DNA of 64,000 nucleotides from Pyricularia pennisetigena (Eukaryota > Ascomycota > Sordariomycetes > Magnaporthales > Pyriculariaceae). The position numbers were made by a program, and so were the translations under genes. The stretch covers positions 2,032,176 through 2,096,175 of the forward strand of contig NC_043742.1 in the NCBI RefSeq assembly GCF_004337985.1, read 5' to 3'. Positions 47,707-60,016 of the stretch are shown here, piece by piece. The notes beneath the pieces were generated by a model. That model saw only the letters and a program-made list of their open reading frames with translations. It made no database searches and was not told the DNA's origin. Each line of letters opens with the position of its first letter. The stretch's first letter is position 1.

Positions 47707-49055
47707 GAAGATATGAACAAGGAAAAGAAGAAAAAAAAAGGGAAAATAAAAGTCCCAAAAGAATGTACACGTGAAAAAAAGAATACGAAAGCCCTAGAGC
47801 AACGTATGGCTACTCAAGAAATGAATGTATGGTGCCAGCCCGCCATGTCCCGACACGGAGTATGTCAGAGTTCAACGACTTGGGAGCGACAATTATCGCA
47901 AAGGTCTTATAGCAAGGCTCGCGAAGCCTGGATCTTGACGATGAAGATGCATTATAGGGGAAGTTTCCTGATGAGTGCTATTTCATGTTACATATATACA
48001 GTTTGCCAATCCCAAAGTTGATGTTGTTCCCGACGTTGTGGACCAAAGTCGCCTCCGTGCCCACATACCCAAGCTCCATCCAGAACGCCACCCTCAAAGT
48101 TGCGGATAGATGGCCGGGTTTCACGGAGGCATCCTTTGGGCGCAATTCGGCCCAGCTCGGACTTGGACCCCGTAAACGTACGCATCTTGGTCTTGCCAAA
48201 CTAGATCTGACACGTCCTGCAGCAAAGCGTCGCGTGCCGAATTTAGCTATCGCTCAAAGTGCGGACAGGTGCAGGTTTTGACGTGGTCCGCAAAGTTAAT
48301 TGCCGATGTATGGACCGAGAGCTCGGTTTTTTGCTCAGCCTGGCTGGGCACTCTATTGTAGCAATTACCTTGCCTTTGTACCCACATATGGAGTCTTCTG
48401 TGCACTTTCGGACCCCATGATCTACACAGGGAGGACCCTGCGGCCCCTACCTGTACTGTATTGCCTATCAAGGACGTGATGGGCTTCACTGGCACGATTT
48501 GTCAATCTCGGCGACTTGGCAGCCCGCCATGGTCAGGAGTAAATGGTCGAGATCGAGGGGGAAACAAATTCGTCATCCGTATTTGTTTCCATACCAGAAG
48601 AACAAAACGTCTCTTTCCCCCCCTCTCATTGGCGACCAGAAAACCGACAAGGTCGTCCCATTGGTGCATGCATGTTTTGAGACGTCTAAAGTCTTCCACG
48701 CATGACTAGTGAGCGCATGAAAAGGTCCAGCAACTTGGGACGATGGGTCTACGTTGCATGAACCGACCCGCTGGGCTGGCAGTGGATTTGCAGTGCAATG
48801 ATGGTAGGGTGCCAAATTTAGAAGGGGATCTCCTTGTTGCCTACGCGCCTGTTTTTTCCCTTTATTTCCTCGGACGCGGGTATTTTTGCCTGTCGCTCGC
48901 GCTAAGTGCTGTGCTTGAAACTGTGTCGGCCAAGCCGAGGAGCGACACATGGTCATGAGGACTTGTAGATCAAAAAAAGACATTGAACCGAAAAAATCAC
49001 GTCTGGATTTAGAAGGTGAATAAAAACGGCGAGAATGCCGTAGTGACGTGAACCC

Positions 49056-49097
<42 letters not shown>

Positions 49098-52000
49098 CTT
49101 TGCTGGAAGTGTTTGTAGTGGTGGTGGTAGGAGTGGTAGCAGTACTAGTAGTGGTAGTAGTAGTAGCAGTACTGGTGGTAGTCATAGTATTATGCGGCAA
49201 GGAAGATCACTTGGTGACAATGAGAAATTCGAATGCAACCCAGAGGTTCGCTTTGAGCTGGATCCACGTTATCCACGCTTCTATTGCATTTAAACTATCA
49301 GATGAGAGAGTCTCCCGAAATTAATCAGTCTATTTATTCGGTTTATTCGGCCCGCAACGCAGCAATGTTGTCCTGCGAGTAGTGCTGCATAGTATAGACA
49401 GGGCGCTGCGAGTCAACTGCATGGAATGTCCTCGGCGACGCCCGACTGCTTGACAATCGACGGACCGACTTCGACCTTTAGCTCGTTGCATCGCATCAAA
49501 ACAAGGGATCGCAGCACGGTGTCGGTGAAAGCGGAGCGGGACCTATTATTTATACCTGTTGCCCTCATCACGAGAGGCTTACAAATAGGGTAAAATCTCT
49601 ACGTTTCCACTTTATCCTCTCGAATCGAGTGGCTCAGCATCTGTCGCTAGCTATCTTTCCTGCGGTGGACTCAGGCTCGTGATGTGGGAGTGAATGCAGT
49701 TCTACATACTACAGTAGAGCGGTGCTTCCTTTCTGGGCTCGGAAATTTTTAATTTTTTTTTTTCCTTTTTCTTTTGTTTTTCTTTTTTTTTCCGTATACG
49801 TAGTTTGGGCATTAATTGAAGTCGACATAATCCCAGACTCCAGACCACGATCAGGCTTGTTAGGAATCATATGATGAAGAGTTTTCCAGTGGAGAAGTCA
49901 ATCGCCGATGGAGAATTTAAGAAAAGATGCGCTCTATAGGGGCCGAGCTTGCTGCCGGGAGGTATGAGGGAAAATAACCTTGAAGTTGCCGACATGCTGT
50001 CCTCTTTCGTCACCGACTCCCCTCCTTGGGAGAGGGAATGTACATGCATTGGCCTCGGAGTTTTGGGCCTCGCCAGAAGCGGGTCTTTGCTTCCGACTAT
50101 GCATCTAACTAAAGACCTATATTTTGAATTGCGCCAAATAGCACTTCTTTGTGAACCAAGCAAGACTTGCTGATGCTACCTTCCCGGTCGCACCGCACGG
50201 TTGCTATTTTTTTTTTTTTTTGCCCGCAAACGGGTTGCAAAAACAAATACCCATCCCCAGAGACTTTTTCTTCATTCGTTGCGACGTCTGTTTGATGCGA
50301 TGGTTCTATGGGACAGCACCGGGCCGCACCATTACACCCCATAGGTTAGATTCTGCTGCGTCCACCAAGCCTAGTGATCCTCGTCTTGGTCGATATTGTC
50401 AAGTCTTACACATGGGCGCACAGGCCAATGGTGCAGGCCCTTGCTTGAAGATCTCACGGCTGCAATAAAGCGGGAGGTTCAGTGGGTCTAGCCGTCGCTG
50501 TTGATATTATGTGCTCCAGGATAGCATAGTCTTGCGATTCCTGCACGGTGAGCGTATGCCTCTAGTTCTTTGTTGAACTCTTTTACATCTGAGACAGGCC
50601 TGCCAAAGAAAACTTTCCGAAAGCGCATGTAGCTCGGTCGTGGGAAAACATGGCTTCAACCGCGTTGATCAAATTGCTCATCCGGGCCACCGGTCTCAGC
50701 ATGTCTTTGCTGTTCTTTTTGTTGATTTTAGAACTGCGCGACGGCAGCCCTTACGCCCCGCTGGGTGCGTGAGGACTGTTGTAGCTAGGCAGTAACGCCA
50801 GTGTTGCTGGCACTCTTTCTCTGGTTTCCATCGTCTGACCCGAAAAACTTTATCGAAGCAGCCTGCTCGCATATAAGCCACGGTGTTGTTTCATGACAAT
50901 GCTCAGAGTTGCTTGTCTCCACTCCTATAAACTTGACTGCTTAGGAATGAACCTTACCACACTAGGGACAAGCTTGTCTGCAAGATGTATATGACATACG
51001 ACTAAAAGACGAGAAAACATGTATATACTAACTAATGCAATTAGCTAATCCATGTGTATATTCTTAAAATTTTGCAAAGTCAAATCCATCAGATCCGCGG
51101 ACGAAAGATCGACATCACTCAGCTTTATCCTCGCATTTAAGTTGGCCAATATATTGTATAATGTGGGGCTTGAGATGCAAAGCACCTTGCAGCGCCAACT
51201 AAAAATCTGCTCATTCAATCAGTGTATATGCTGTTATGTGCATTTGCAAACTTTGTACTGGGCGGTTGTTGCCTGAGCTGCTAGGTAGGTGAGTGCATGG
51301 GGTTTCAGTTGATGCGACAAACAGGACGGAGGCGAGAGGATACTAGGAGGCCGTCCTGCCATTGGATATTGCTAACATGGAAGGGGCTGACCAGGTTACG
51401 CGGGTTGTTTGGTCTGGGTGGTAGCCGCCATATGCCGCCTTGTGCGCAATGCGCGCAAGTCACTGCCTGCTCCCTTGTAGCTCTGGTTCGAGGAGATGGG
51501 AAGGGCCGATGGTAAGGGCCGATGATAGCCAGGTTTGTCCCCACTCGCGGAAAAGTACTAACTAATAGAAACGGATGAAGAACATGGAGAAGGCTGCCTG
51601 TCTAGCCTCCGATATCGTTCTGATGTTAAGATTTGCCGAGAAATGAGGAATGCACCAATGACGGCAATGAATCTTCAATGTAGGAAAAAAGCATCCCACT
51701 CACGCAAAATGACAGTGATAAAAAATCGGCAGATATCTTATTTTAGTACTTTGTATATAATAAATAGTTACTGCGATGATCATAGAGCCGCACGGACCTC
51801 TCGCAGGGAAAGGCAACTACTAATTTTAGGAATGGGGCCAGAAGGATACTGTCAAGTGTTCATAGATCTCGTCTACGCGTAGGGATTCGAATTGAGGAAA
51901 AACGAAAGGTGCAAATTGATATGCTCATTTTTTTTTCTGTCTGTCTTTCAAAGCAACAAAGGAACGTGTGTGCAATTCCGTTCTGTAACAAAAGAAGGGG

Positions 52001-53983
52001 TTTACGCGGGCCTGTGGGTGCCTTGTAACTAAGGCTCCCCAGGGACCGCACGTGTTGCCCAATACCGTAATATCCCTCCAAGTGCAATAGCCATTATCAT
52101 TCCAACGTCAACCCTTTTGGATTCTTTTTATTGTCTTGTTCTCATTTTCTCCTTCTTCTTCCTTCTAGCTATCTGGTGGCTTGTGCTGATCAACGCTTAA
52201 TTTAGCGAAGGGATATTACGTTGGGTATCCTTTTTCAGCTACCTCCTGTCCCTAGCTGAACACAGAATATTCTAACAGTGTATTCATGGGCCAAAACTAC
52301 CAAGGAGAACTCCAGAGCCAAGTGATACAGCACCTACGCTATGCAGGTGCGGAGATCATCATGTAACTGACTGACTTGGGAGCCACAACTGCATTCGTAA
52401 TTTCGTATAACATGTTTAATACAGACATTTATTCCTTGGAATGGGTGTATCTTTGACCTCTGCGGATGTGTAAGATTTCTCATGTCTCTCCTCTCGCCCT
52501 TAGACATGGATAACAAATTACCAAGAGTTCAAACCTGATGATTGTAACAAGAAAAAGGCTTGTACGGGATGCCTCTCTGGGCTTTGGGACGGGTACAAAA
52601 CAGGTCGATGACCTTTGTTTTTGATTTGAGCATGTCCTTTGATACAAAAAAAGAACTCAGCAAAAAGGCCAAAGTTGAAATTGATTGTGAGGCTTGATCC
52701 ATCTTTGGTTTGGCTTTGTGCTTCTGATGCGCGCTATAAACTATCCAATGATGGATAGGTACTTCCTCAAAAAATCATTTCATTTTTTTCTCACTCACGG
52801 GCAACAAAAGCCCGCGTAGAACAAGGCTGGTTGGATTTACCAACGTTAAGTTCCGAGCGGGGTGCTGTGGTGTTGCCCTTGGCGACTGCTGCATCGGGCA
52901 ATCACGCGGCTCTTGTGTAGACGGCTAGACGCGTTCTCCCTTAGATATCTGATAAACCGATTGGATGGGTTAATACGGGTTCATCAACAATACGCAATAC
53001 GGTTCCAGGTTCAACCCAGAATTTAAACATATTCCTTCAATTTTGGTGTATTGTATTGTAATGAGATCAAAAGTATTCAAAGGTATATATCACTTTTATT
53101 GATGTTGAATTGGAAATTACACCTATTTTTCTCGGAGCTAGTTATCCGCTGCTTCCAACCAACTTGACCACAAAATCAGCCCTTCTGGGACGATACTGTT
53201 GACATTATCGGAAGTAAATATTGATATTAAGAGCATCAAGTATCGAGCACAATGCCCGTCTTGTTAGCCCCCGAATGGCAAAAAGCCCGAAGCCTCCCCT
53301 CGTGGTGCATGCTGCAGTCAGGGCAGTGCAGCCAGCCTCACAGGACAAACGCCGCAGAGTTTAGAACCTTATGTACCCCGTATATCTCCCATCTCAGGGT
53401 GACTCTTGAACGGGGAACTACCTCACCACGTCTTCAGATCTCACTCACCGTAACTTGAACTGATCACCACCGCTGTTTGTCCTTCACTTCAGCATCGACC
53501 AAGTCTACGCCACTTTCCCAGACAAGTATTCTATCTGTCCTCCCCAACCTATCAGAGCTAGGCAAACACTTCTCTACGCGCCTTCCTTCTCTGAAGCCCA
53601 TTTATTGATCGCGAACTGGCGGGGAAGCCTTTACATCATATTCTCGTTTGTTGGCGGGGTCTTCTTTTCCTCTATACCACCCTTCTCGTCTTCTTCTTCT
53701 CTCTTTCCGATCGCCAAATCCTCTCTTCTCTTTCGATACTTTTTCATCAATCCTTTTGAATCTCTTCAACAATCCATCTCGCGGTCCTACGCGCCATCTC
53801 GTAGAGACACCAAGAGAGATTCTTTTATCAATTCCATCACGAGACAACTTGTCCAATATTATTATCTCCTCTTTTACGGTCAATTCGACTCTCTGACAAT
53901 CAAACCAACCAAGTCACTTGCCGCTCACTCGCTTGATCATGGATCTAGCCGAGTGTTATGAGCGAGATCGTCGCAGAAAGCCT
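47707..53983. other. Gene-poor region, no supported gene until the NiCoT upstream region
   Basis: About 6 kb with many short open frames, none with a signal peptide, motif or consistent splicing. It contains a run of about 33 A (49061-49093) followed by a GGT/AGT microsatellite (49110-49190), a T-rich tract (49750-49790) and a T run at 50207-50221. From about 53460 the sequence becomes C/T-rich (TCTTC and CTTCC tracts), as in fungal promoters; this part belongs to the NiCoT-like gene beyond the LINE. Confidence 0.5.
49061..49190. repeat. Poly-A run and GGT/AGT microsatellite
   Basis: A homopolymer of about 33 A followed, after a few tens of bases, by GTGGTGGTGG and AGTAGTGGTAGTAG tracts. No coding role seen. 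Confidence 0.8.
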
Positions 53984-53999
53984 CTTCCATTCTCACCTC
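53460..53999 (+). promoter_or_regulatory. Native upstream region of the NiCoT-like gene, cut off by a LINE
   Basis: A pyrimidine-rich region ending in the first copy of the 16-bp duplication CTTCCATTCTCACCTC (53984-53999). The second copy (59978-59993) lies directly in front of the NiCoT-like start codon. The pyrimidine-rich character and the short distance to the ATG once the LINE is removed indicate promoter or 5' UTR. Exact start sites are unknown. Confidence 0.5.
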
Positions 54000-54110
54000 A
54001 AGCATCCTCCACCATTCATGGGTCAGACCCACCTTTGTTAGCGATTCACACCCAAACACACCAATAAGCTTAACAGCTGAAGAATTTTCGCCCTCCGGGC
54101 GCTGGTCGTC

Positions 54111-55823
54111 ATGGCCTCACCAGAGGTCTCAAACCGCCGCGCGCGCCCGCAGAGCACGCCGCAGGCTTTGCCGCAGGGCCAGGCCGAGTCGGGACACGTA
54201 TCTCTCGACACGCGCACCGCTAACGCGCCTCAGCCGGCTGGCCGCGGAAGGTACTCCAGCCTCCCGGCCCTGGCCATCAAAACACTGCAGCAGGAGTTGG
54301 AAAACGTGGAAACAGTCGGCAGCTGGCTCGAAGAGGTCTTTGCAGCCAAGCTCGAAAGTTTACAGGCCCCGGAGGACGCCGCGCTTAGGAGAATTGTTCT
54401 TGAACTTGACGACGTGATCAGCGGCTGGTTCCTCAGTCGCACCCTCCCTGAAAAAGAGCGTTCACGCTCCCCGTCGCGTTCGCCGACCAGTTCCAGCGAA
54501 AGGCGCAGCATTTTAATTACGAGGACGGGCACGGCGTCGTCGGCCTCTAAAGGCAGAGGCACGCCCACTAACAAATCGGTCACATGGGCCGAGCGAGCCG
54601 CCACGCCACCAGCGGCGGCCCCAACGCAAATTTTAACCCCGGCCACGCGCTCGTACCCGATACGTACGACGCCCGGCAATGCACCTGACAGCTCCGCAAC
54701 TCCCTCCCAATCGGGCCGGGACCGCTCCCAAGCCCCGAAACGTTTGACAGAACAGCCGTCCAACCGCATCCTGATCCGCGTAAATGACAAATTGCGGATG
54801 GTGACGAGGGAGCCATACGCGGTAACGACCAAACTGGCCGAATTGGTCTCGGTGCCACACAGTGAAATCCCAAACGCCAAGCGTACCCCCACGGGCTGGG
54901 GTGTTACGGTGGCCTCTGAGGAAACACGGCAAAAACTCCTCAACCCCAGCGCGGTCAAGGCCATTATGGACGCATTGGACGCGCGGGAAGTCACTGTCCC
55001 GACAACCTGGCACACATACGCCGTCTCTGGAGTGCCCCGAACGCTCAATTGCCTGGACGGAAGAAAGGACGTACATGAGGTAATCCAGGAGGAGATTACC
55101 GTGGCAGCAGGCCAGCAGCCAGTCAACTGGCATATTTCCAAACATGGTTACGACCCACATACGGCTGAGGGCACGTGGATAGTGTCCTTCCTTCAACCCG
55201 TAAAGCCCTTTCAGCTTTTTGGAGTGTCGAAACGTGCGCGGAAGGTTGAAAAATCACGCAAAATTACACACCACCACGACGGTTGCCAGGGATATTGCGA
55301 AATACGTCGCTGCGTACGGCAAGCGCGTTGCGGCATATGTGGTGAAGCAAAACATGCGACAGAGGAAGAGCCGTGCAAGGCAGCCCCCAAATGCGTCAAT
55401 TGCCACGGCCATTTCCCATCCGGACATGAGAACTGCCCTGCCCGACCTTTAGTGGTAAATGGGAAGTTTGAACGACCTTCACAGCGTAAACTAAAGGGGA
55501 TTCGCAGAATCGGACGTGCCAACCGTGCCGCGATTATCAACGACCGGGCTGAGGCGGCCCGCCGAGAGCCAGCACCTGCAATCCCGGTCCTAAACACCTC
55601 ATCGCAGCATTCGCAAACCTCGAGCTCCCGATCGAGCATTTCAAATAAAAGAGCGCGGCCATGCGAGGCGGCAGGGGCGGACATCCGCAACTTCCTGCAG
55701 GCTGAACAGGAACGTGTGCACGACGAAATCGTTTGGGCAGCCGAAATGGAGGAAGACGCAGCGGCTGCCGAAATCTGCCCCGCTGATGTGATAGACTTGG
55801 AAGCAACCCATCGATCGATATGA
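54111..55823 (+). CDS. LINE ORF1 (gag-like nucleic-acid-binding protein)
   Basis: 570 residues. The N-terminal half is Ser/Arg/Pro-rich (SRSPSRSPTSSSERRS). A central region (about 215-365) is the conserved fungal LINE ORF1 core with NRILIRVNDKLRM, TGWGVTVAS and VPRTLNCLDG. A cysteine-rich block follows (about 385-445): CQGYCEIRRCVRQARC, CGICGEAKHATEEEPC and CVNCHGHFPSGHENC, CCHC-type knuckles. The product is expected to coat the element RNA. Its stop codon overlaps the ORF2 start (ATGA at 55820-55823), so ORF2 is probably made by termination-reinitiation. Confidence 0.88.
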   Translation: MASPEVSNRRARPQSTPQALPQGQAESGHVSLDTRTANAPQPAGRGRYSSLPALAIKTLQQELENVETVGSWLEEVFAAKLESLQAPEDAALRRIVLELDDVISGWFLSRTLPEKERSRSPSRSPTSSSERRSILITRTGTASSASKGRGTPTNKSVTWAERAATPPAAAPTQILTPATRSYPIRTTPGNAPDSSATPSQSGRDRSQAPKRLTEQPSNRILIRVNDKLRMVTREPYAVTTKLAELVSVPHSEIPNAKRTPTGWGVTVASEETRQKLLNPSAVKAIMDALDAREVTVPTTWHTYAVSGVPRTLNCLDGRKDVHEVIQEEITVAAGQQPVNWHISKHGYDPHTAEGTWIVSFLQPVKPFQLFGVSKRARKVEKSRKITHHHDGCQGYCEIRRCVRQARCGICGEAKHATEEEPCKAAPKCVNCHGHFPSGHENCPARPLVVNGKFERPSQRKLKGIRRIGRANRAAIINDRAEAARREPAPAIPVLNTSSQHSQTSSSRSSISNKRARPCEAAGADIRNFLQAEQERVHDEIVWAAEMEEDAAAAEICPADVIDLEATHRSI

Positions 55824-58800
55824 CGAAATACTCGCTCGGCAATATGCAGCGGGAATGCCTCGACGTAGTTTGGGCCAACGTAGGTAAAAGGATGGGTGTG
55901 CATCTGAGCCTATTGGAGTTGTGCCACCAGAGAAAAGTGGACCTGGTTAACGTTCAAGAGCCATGGTGCGGGCTAAATACGACTACACAAACGCACCCGG
56001 GCTATGATGTTTTTGCGCCAGTGGACGAATGGCACGCCAACACTTACGAAGCCATGACTGGGCTCCGGCCCCGGGTGCTCACCTACGTCAAGAAGGGGGC
56101 AGCCCTAGGGGCCGCACAACGACGGTTACCGCAGGGCCAAAATACGCGGGACATACTCTGGCTCGAAATTAACGGAATATTGTTTGTTAACGTATATAGG
56201 GCTCCGGGCACTGAGGCCGCGCTGGAAATGGTATGCAATACCGTGCCAAATGGACCCACGGTGCTAGGCGGCGATTTTAACGTAACGGCTGCTGCATACC
56301 AGCCGGGCCGCGCAAACGCACGCGGAGGGGATCAACTGACGGCATGGGCGCAAGCCCAGGGGATGAGTTTTACAGGAAATATCGGCGTGCCCACCCACCG
56401 CGACGGGGGTTTACTGGATATGGTCTTTTCCAACCTCCCCAGCACAATAACTGTGGTTGACAGCAGTCTTTACACAGGCTCCGACCACGAATCCCTTTAT
56501 ACCACGCTGCGGACGCGCGGCGCCCCCCGCCCGGAGGCGGTCAACGTTTCGGTTAGGGACGACCGGCTACCAAAGTTCGCGGAGCTACTTGCTTTTGGCA
56601 TGCAAGAGATGCCGGACCCGGGATCCGCGGCCGATGGCTACGCATTGGACGCGTGGGTAGCTGAATTTACAACTTTGTGGGAGCAAGTGACGTGGGTCGT
56701 GGGTACGCCGGCGGGAAAAAGGGGCAGCTCGGCTCCCTGGTGGACCGAAAACTGCCAGCGGCTCTGGACCGAATTTCAGCGGGTAAAACGGAGCGCTGTA
56801 AATAGGGCAGGCGCCTCTGCCGAGGAGAAAGCTTACACGAAAGGGGTGCGGGCCGCGAAGCGGGAGTACTGGAGGCACCGGATCGACCAACTGCGCGACG
56901 ATAAGGATTTGTGGAACATGGTGGGCTGGCTGGGAGCCGGACCACGCCTCCGGTCCCCGCCGCTGGTTATTAACGGCGAGCAAGTGAGCGAGCCTTTAGC
57001 AAAAGCGGAAGCACTGCAACGGGAGGTGCTTGGCCGATTTTCGGCGGAGGATGACCTGCAGGGAGACCCCTTGGAGGCCTGGTCGCCGGACGAGGCTAAA
57101 ATCCCTTGGGACGCCCAGGTTAGTGCGGAAGAGGCGGAGCGCTCCTGCATTGGGGTTACGAGCACGTCCCCGGGCATCGACGGAATGACCGTCCGGCTAC
57201 TAAAAGCCGGATGGGCTTCGTTGGCCGAGCCGGTGCGCAGGCTCTACCAACGTTGCCTGGAACTCGGACATTTCCCAGCGCCTTGGAAGAAGGCCGAAGT
57301 CGCGATGCTACCGAAAACGGGGAAGAAAGACCGGAGCAGCGTTCGATCCTGGCGGCCTATAGCCCTCCTCTCCTGCATCGGAAAAGGCCTCGAGAGGCTC
57401 GTTGCACGCCGGATAGCTTGGGCCATACACGACAACGGGCTCCTTAGCTGCACCCACGGCGGTGCCCTACCCAAACGATCGGCGACGGATCTGGTTTGTG
57501 CCCTCGCCCACGATATCGAGCAGGCTCTAGCTCGCGGGGAGGAAGTCACCCTTGTCGCATGCGACGTCCAAGGCGCCTTCGACGCCCTCCTCCATGGGCG
57601 ATTGATACGGAAAATGCGGAGCCTCGGGTTTAGTAAAATGCTCCTCAGGTTCGTGATTAACTTTTTAAGCGGCCGCCAGGCCCGAGTCCGGCTGGAGGGT
57701 ACGACCACGGGCTTTAGGCGGCTTGGGTGCGGCACCCCGCAAGGGTCTCCCCTTTCCCCGATCCTATATATGCTATATTTGGCGTATCTCGTCAAAAACG
57801 GTACGAAGTGGCGGTTGGCATACGCAGACGACGTGCTTACATGGAAATCGTCACCCTCGTTGGAGGAAAACGTACGTTGGCTGGAAGATAAACTCCGGGA
57901 TATGCACGAAATTGCGGCGGAAGAGAAGATCCATTTTGCAGCGGAAAAGACAGAGGTGATCCATATCACTAAGAAAAGGCACGGTCGCAACCCGGAAATC
58001 CGGATTAATGGTAGAACGGTTACCCCGGTCCAACTACCGGGCGGTCGACGCGGACAAAGCGCCTCCGGGGCCGAGCGCTACCCGGGCATGCGTTGGCTTG
58101 GTTTTTGGTTCAGCCGACGGCTAGACGGGCGCCGCCACGTGGCCGAAAGGGCTGCCAAAGCAATGGCGGTCGCTGCCCACCTCAAAAGCTTTGGGGCAGT
58201 AAGATACGGACCGCCTGCGGCTGCACTTCGCAAGGCAGCGGTGGCATGCGTGGGTTCCTCGGCCACCTACGCAGCCGAGGCATGGTACAACCCAGCGCAC
58301 AAACAAAGAGGACTCCTCAAAGCACTGAACAAACCGCTGGTTTTAGCGGCACGGGCAATCCTCCCGGCGTATAAAACCACCCCCTCGTCCACTGTTCTCA
58401 GGGACGCAGGATTACCCTCGGCCCGCGTCGCGCTGGCCTACACCCGCCTGAAATACGGCGCCCGACTAAGGCTCGCGGACAAGGGGCACCCCCTTGTCAG
58501 CCGCCTGCGTGAAACACCTCGTGCCCGCAACTCGGGCCATTCGGCCACAACCCTGCAAACGGCTGCACAACTTCTCCCGCGGATCCGGAGACTAGAGTTG
58601 CGCGCACCTCGCAATGCCCCGGATTCTCGCACTGACCCCACCGGAGGAGTCCCGAAAGAGGAAGCGGCCCGCCGCTTTATCGAATGGCTGGACATGGTAT
58701 CACCTGACGATATCGTGGTATATACGGATGGTTCGGAAAAACACGAAAACAACTGCGTCCAGATAGGGTACGGATGGGCCGCTTTTAGGGCGGGCCTGGA

Positions 58801-59707
58801 ATTTGCCGCAGGCTCCGCATCTATTACGCCGGAAAGCCACGTTTTCGACGCCGAGGCGATTGGCGCCCTAAAAGGGCTACAGGCGGCAGCCAAGGCCCAG
58901 CCAGGCGCCCGGATCTGGATTTGTGTGGACAGCACCTCGGTTATTTGGGGTCTTAGAGGCGACGCGCCGCGTTCGTCCCAATGGGCCTTTCTGGAGTTCC
59001 ATGACCTTGTCGATCTACTCCGAAAACAAGGTACCGAGGTTCGGGTCCGTTGGTGCCCTGGGCACCAGGGAATCCCGGGAAACGACCGGGCTGACGAGCT
59101 GGCCAAGGCCGGCTCCGCCGGACCGCCGGACCCAGACCCGAGGGCTCAGCAAACCACGTATAGCGGTGCCGGCACGGTCCTCAGAGCCATTCTTTCGAAT
59201 ATAGAGAAGGACTGGTGGCGTAAAGAACTCTGTGAACGGTCCCCCGCATATAGGGAATGGAAATTCCAATACACACCGAGAAAGGAGCCCGAGGAACTGC
59301 GTTTGCCAAGACCCCTACTGGGCCATTATTTGGCCATGAGGACCGGCCACGGCGATTTCAAAGCCTACCATGACCGTTTCAACCACCAGGATGCAAACAC
59401 CTCGTGTGCCTGGTGCTGGAAGCGGACCTCCCCTGAGCACCCGGTGCACTGCCGCTATTCGCGGGCGGTGTGGAGAAACTGGCCGTGGCTTGATAACGAG
59501 CGGCCGGTCGGGCCGCCAGACCGCGCCCAACGCCGCAAATTCTTCCAGACAAGCCTCGGGCAACCGAAAAGCTTTGAGGCGTTTTCGATAGCCACCAACT
59601 ACTTCAGCGCCCGCCCCAGAGCGGCCCGCCAGCGCCCCGCGCGCCACGAACGCACTTTACGCCTAGGGACACCGATCGTAAACGACTCGAACTCAGACGA
59701 GGAATAG
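55820..59707 (+). CDS. LINE ORF2 (endonuclease, reverse transcriptase, RNase H)
   Basis: 1295 residues. An APE-type endonuclease opens the protein (NVQEPW near residue 40, GGDFNV near 150, GSDHESL near 220). Reverse transcriptase follows (about 460-760): LLKAGW, KKAEVAMLPKTGKKD, WRPIALLSCIGKGLERL, DVQGAFDALLHGRL, GTPQGSPLSPILYMLYLAYL and YADDV with the catalytic Asp pair at 670-671. Type I RNase H follows (about 965-1100): VVYTDGSEK, DAEAIGALKGL, ICVDSTSVI and RWCPGHQGIPGNDRADELAK, with all catalytic acids in place. The C-terminus has CAWCWKRTSPEHPVHC, the terminal zinc motif of the clade. All active-site residues are present and the frame is intact, so it should be functional. The ATG is fixed by the ATGA overlap with ORF1. 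Confidence 0.93.
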   Translation: MTKYSLGNMQRECLDVVWANVGKRMGVHLSLLELCHQRKVDLVNVQEPWCGLNTTTQTHPGYDVFAPVDEWHANTYEAMTGLRPRVLTYVKKGAALGAAQRRLPQGQNTRDILWLEINGILFVNVYRAPGTEAALEMVCNTVPNGPTVLGGDFNVTAAAYQPGRANARGGDQLTAWAQAQGMSFTGNIGVPTHRDGGLLDMVFSNLPSTITVVDSSLYTGSDHESLYTTLRTRGAPRPEAVNVSVRDDRLPKFAELLAFGMQEMPDPGSAADGYALDAWVAEFTTLWEQVTWVVGTPAGKRGSSAPWWTENCQRLWTEFQRVKRSAVNRAGASAEEKAYTKGVRAAKREYWRHRIDQLRDDKDLWNMVGWLGAGPRLRSPPLVINGEQVSEPLAKAEALQREVLGRFSAEDDLQGDPLEAWSPDEAKIPWDAQVSAEEAERSCIGVTSTSPGIDGMTVRLLKAGWASLAEPVRRLYQRCLELGHFPAPWKKAEVAMLPKTGKKDRSSVRSWRPIALLSCIGKGLERLVARRIAWAIHDNGLLSCTHGGALPKRSATDLVCALAHDIEQALARGEEVTLVACDVQGAFDALLHGRLIRKMRSLGFSKMLLRFVINFLSGRQARVRLEGTTTGFRRLGCGTPQGSPLSPILYMLYLAYLVKNGTKWRLAYADDVLTWKSSPSLEENVRWLEDKLRDMHEIAAEEKIHFAAEKTEVIHITKKRHGRNPEIRINGRTVTPVQLPGGRRGQSASGAERYPGMRWLGFWFSRRLDGRRHVAERAAKAMAVAAHLKSFGAVRYGPPAAALRKAAVACVGSSATYAAEAWYNPAHKQRGLLKALNKPLVLAARAILPAYKTTPSSTVLRDAGLPSARVALAYTRLKYGARLRLADKGHPLVSRLRETPRARNSGHSATTLQTAAQLLPRIRRLELRAPRNAPDSRTDPTGGVPKEEAARRFIEWLDMVSPDDIVVYTDGSEKHENNCVQIGYGWAAFRAGLEFAAGSASITPESHVFDAEAIGALKGLQAAAKAQPGARIWICVDSTSVIWGLRGDAPRSSQWAFLEFHDLVDLLRKQGTEVRVRWCPGHQGIPGNDRADELAKAGSAGPPDPDPRAQQTTYSGAGTVLRAILSNIEKDWWRKELCERSPAYREWKFQYTPRKEPEELRLPRPLLGHYLAMRTGHGDFKAYHDRFNHQDANTSCAWCWKRTSPEHPVHCRYSRAVWRNWPWLDNERPVGPPDRAQRRKFFQTSLGQPKSFEAFSIATNYFSARPRAARQRPARHERTLRLGTPIVNDSNSDEE

Positions 59708-60016
59708 ACTTGCTGCCTTTTCACCCACAATTCACGGCACAAGCCGTCAGACGAACCCTCCGTGCACCTTAGGCACGGGGTCGCGTCAGTGAACTATCCC
59801 CCTAAGCAGGACCGGGCCCGAACCCGGTCAGGCACGATCCGCCTCTGCCCTCCTTGTTTTCCCCCTGTGTAAATAAAGAAGATAGAACGCGCGCCGAGAT
59901 ACCCCTCGGGAGGTTGCTAACGGCCGGCTAACAAGCCGGGCCGAGCCCGGCGTTAAATAATACTACTACTACTACTACTTCCATTCTCACCTCCACTGCC
60001 AATCGACCGCGCCAAC

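Larger units (their letters stand above)
54000..59977 (+). mobile_element. Full-length Tad1-type LINE retrotransposon
   Basis: 5978 bp between exact 16-bp TSD copies (53984-53999 and 59978-59993). It has a short 5' UTR (111 bp), two complete ORFs that overlap by ATGA, a 250-bp 3' UTR with a GC-rich hairpin near 59920-59950, and a tail of six TAC units instead of poly-A. ORF2 has endonuclease, reverse transcriptase and RNase H, the fungal Tad1/I-like order. No AT-shift is visible, in contrast to the elements at 6.5-30 kb. Intact ORFs, intact 5' end and perfect TSD indicate a recent insertion. Confidence 0.93.

Noticed and set aside
47536..48021. 161-codon open frame downstream of the CDH-like start
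   Set aside because: It is antisense to the signal-peptide exon at its start and then low-complexity Lys-rich; no motif.
54230..55141. 303-codon open frame antisense to LINE ORF1
   Set aside because: No motif; ORF1 on the plus strand has the zinc knuckles and the ATGA overlap with ORF2.
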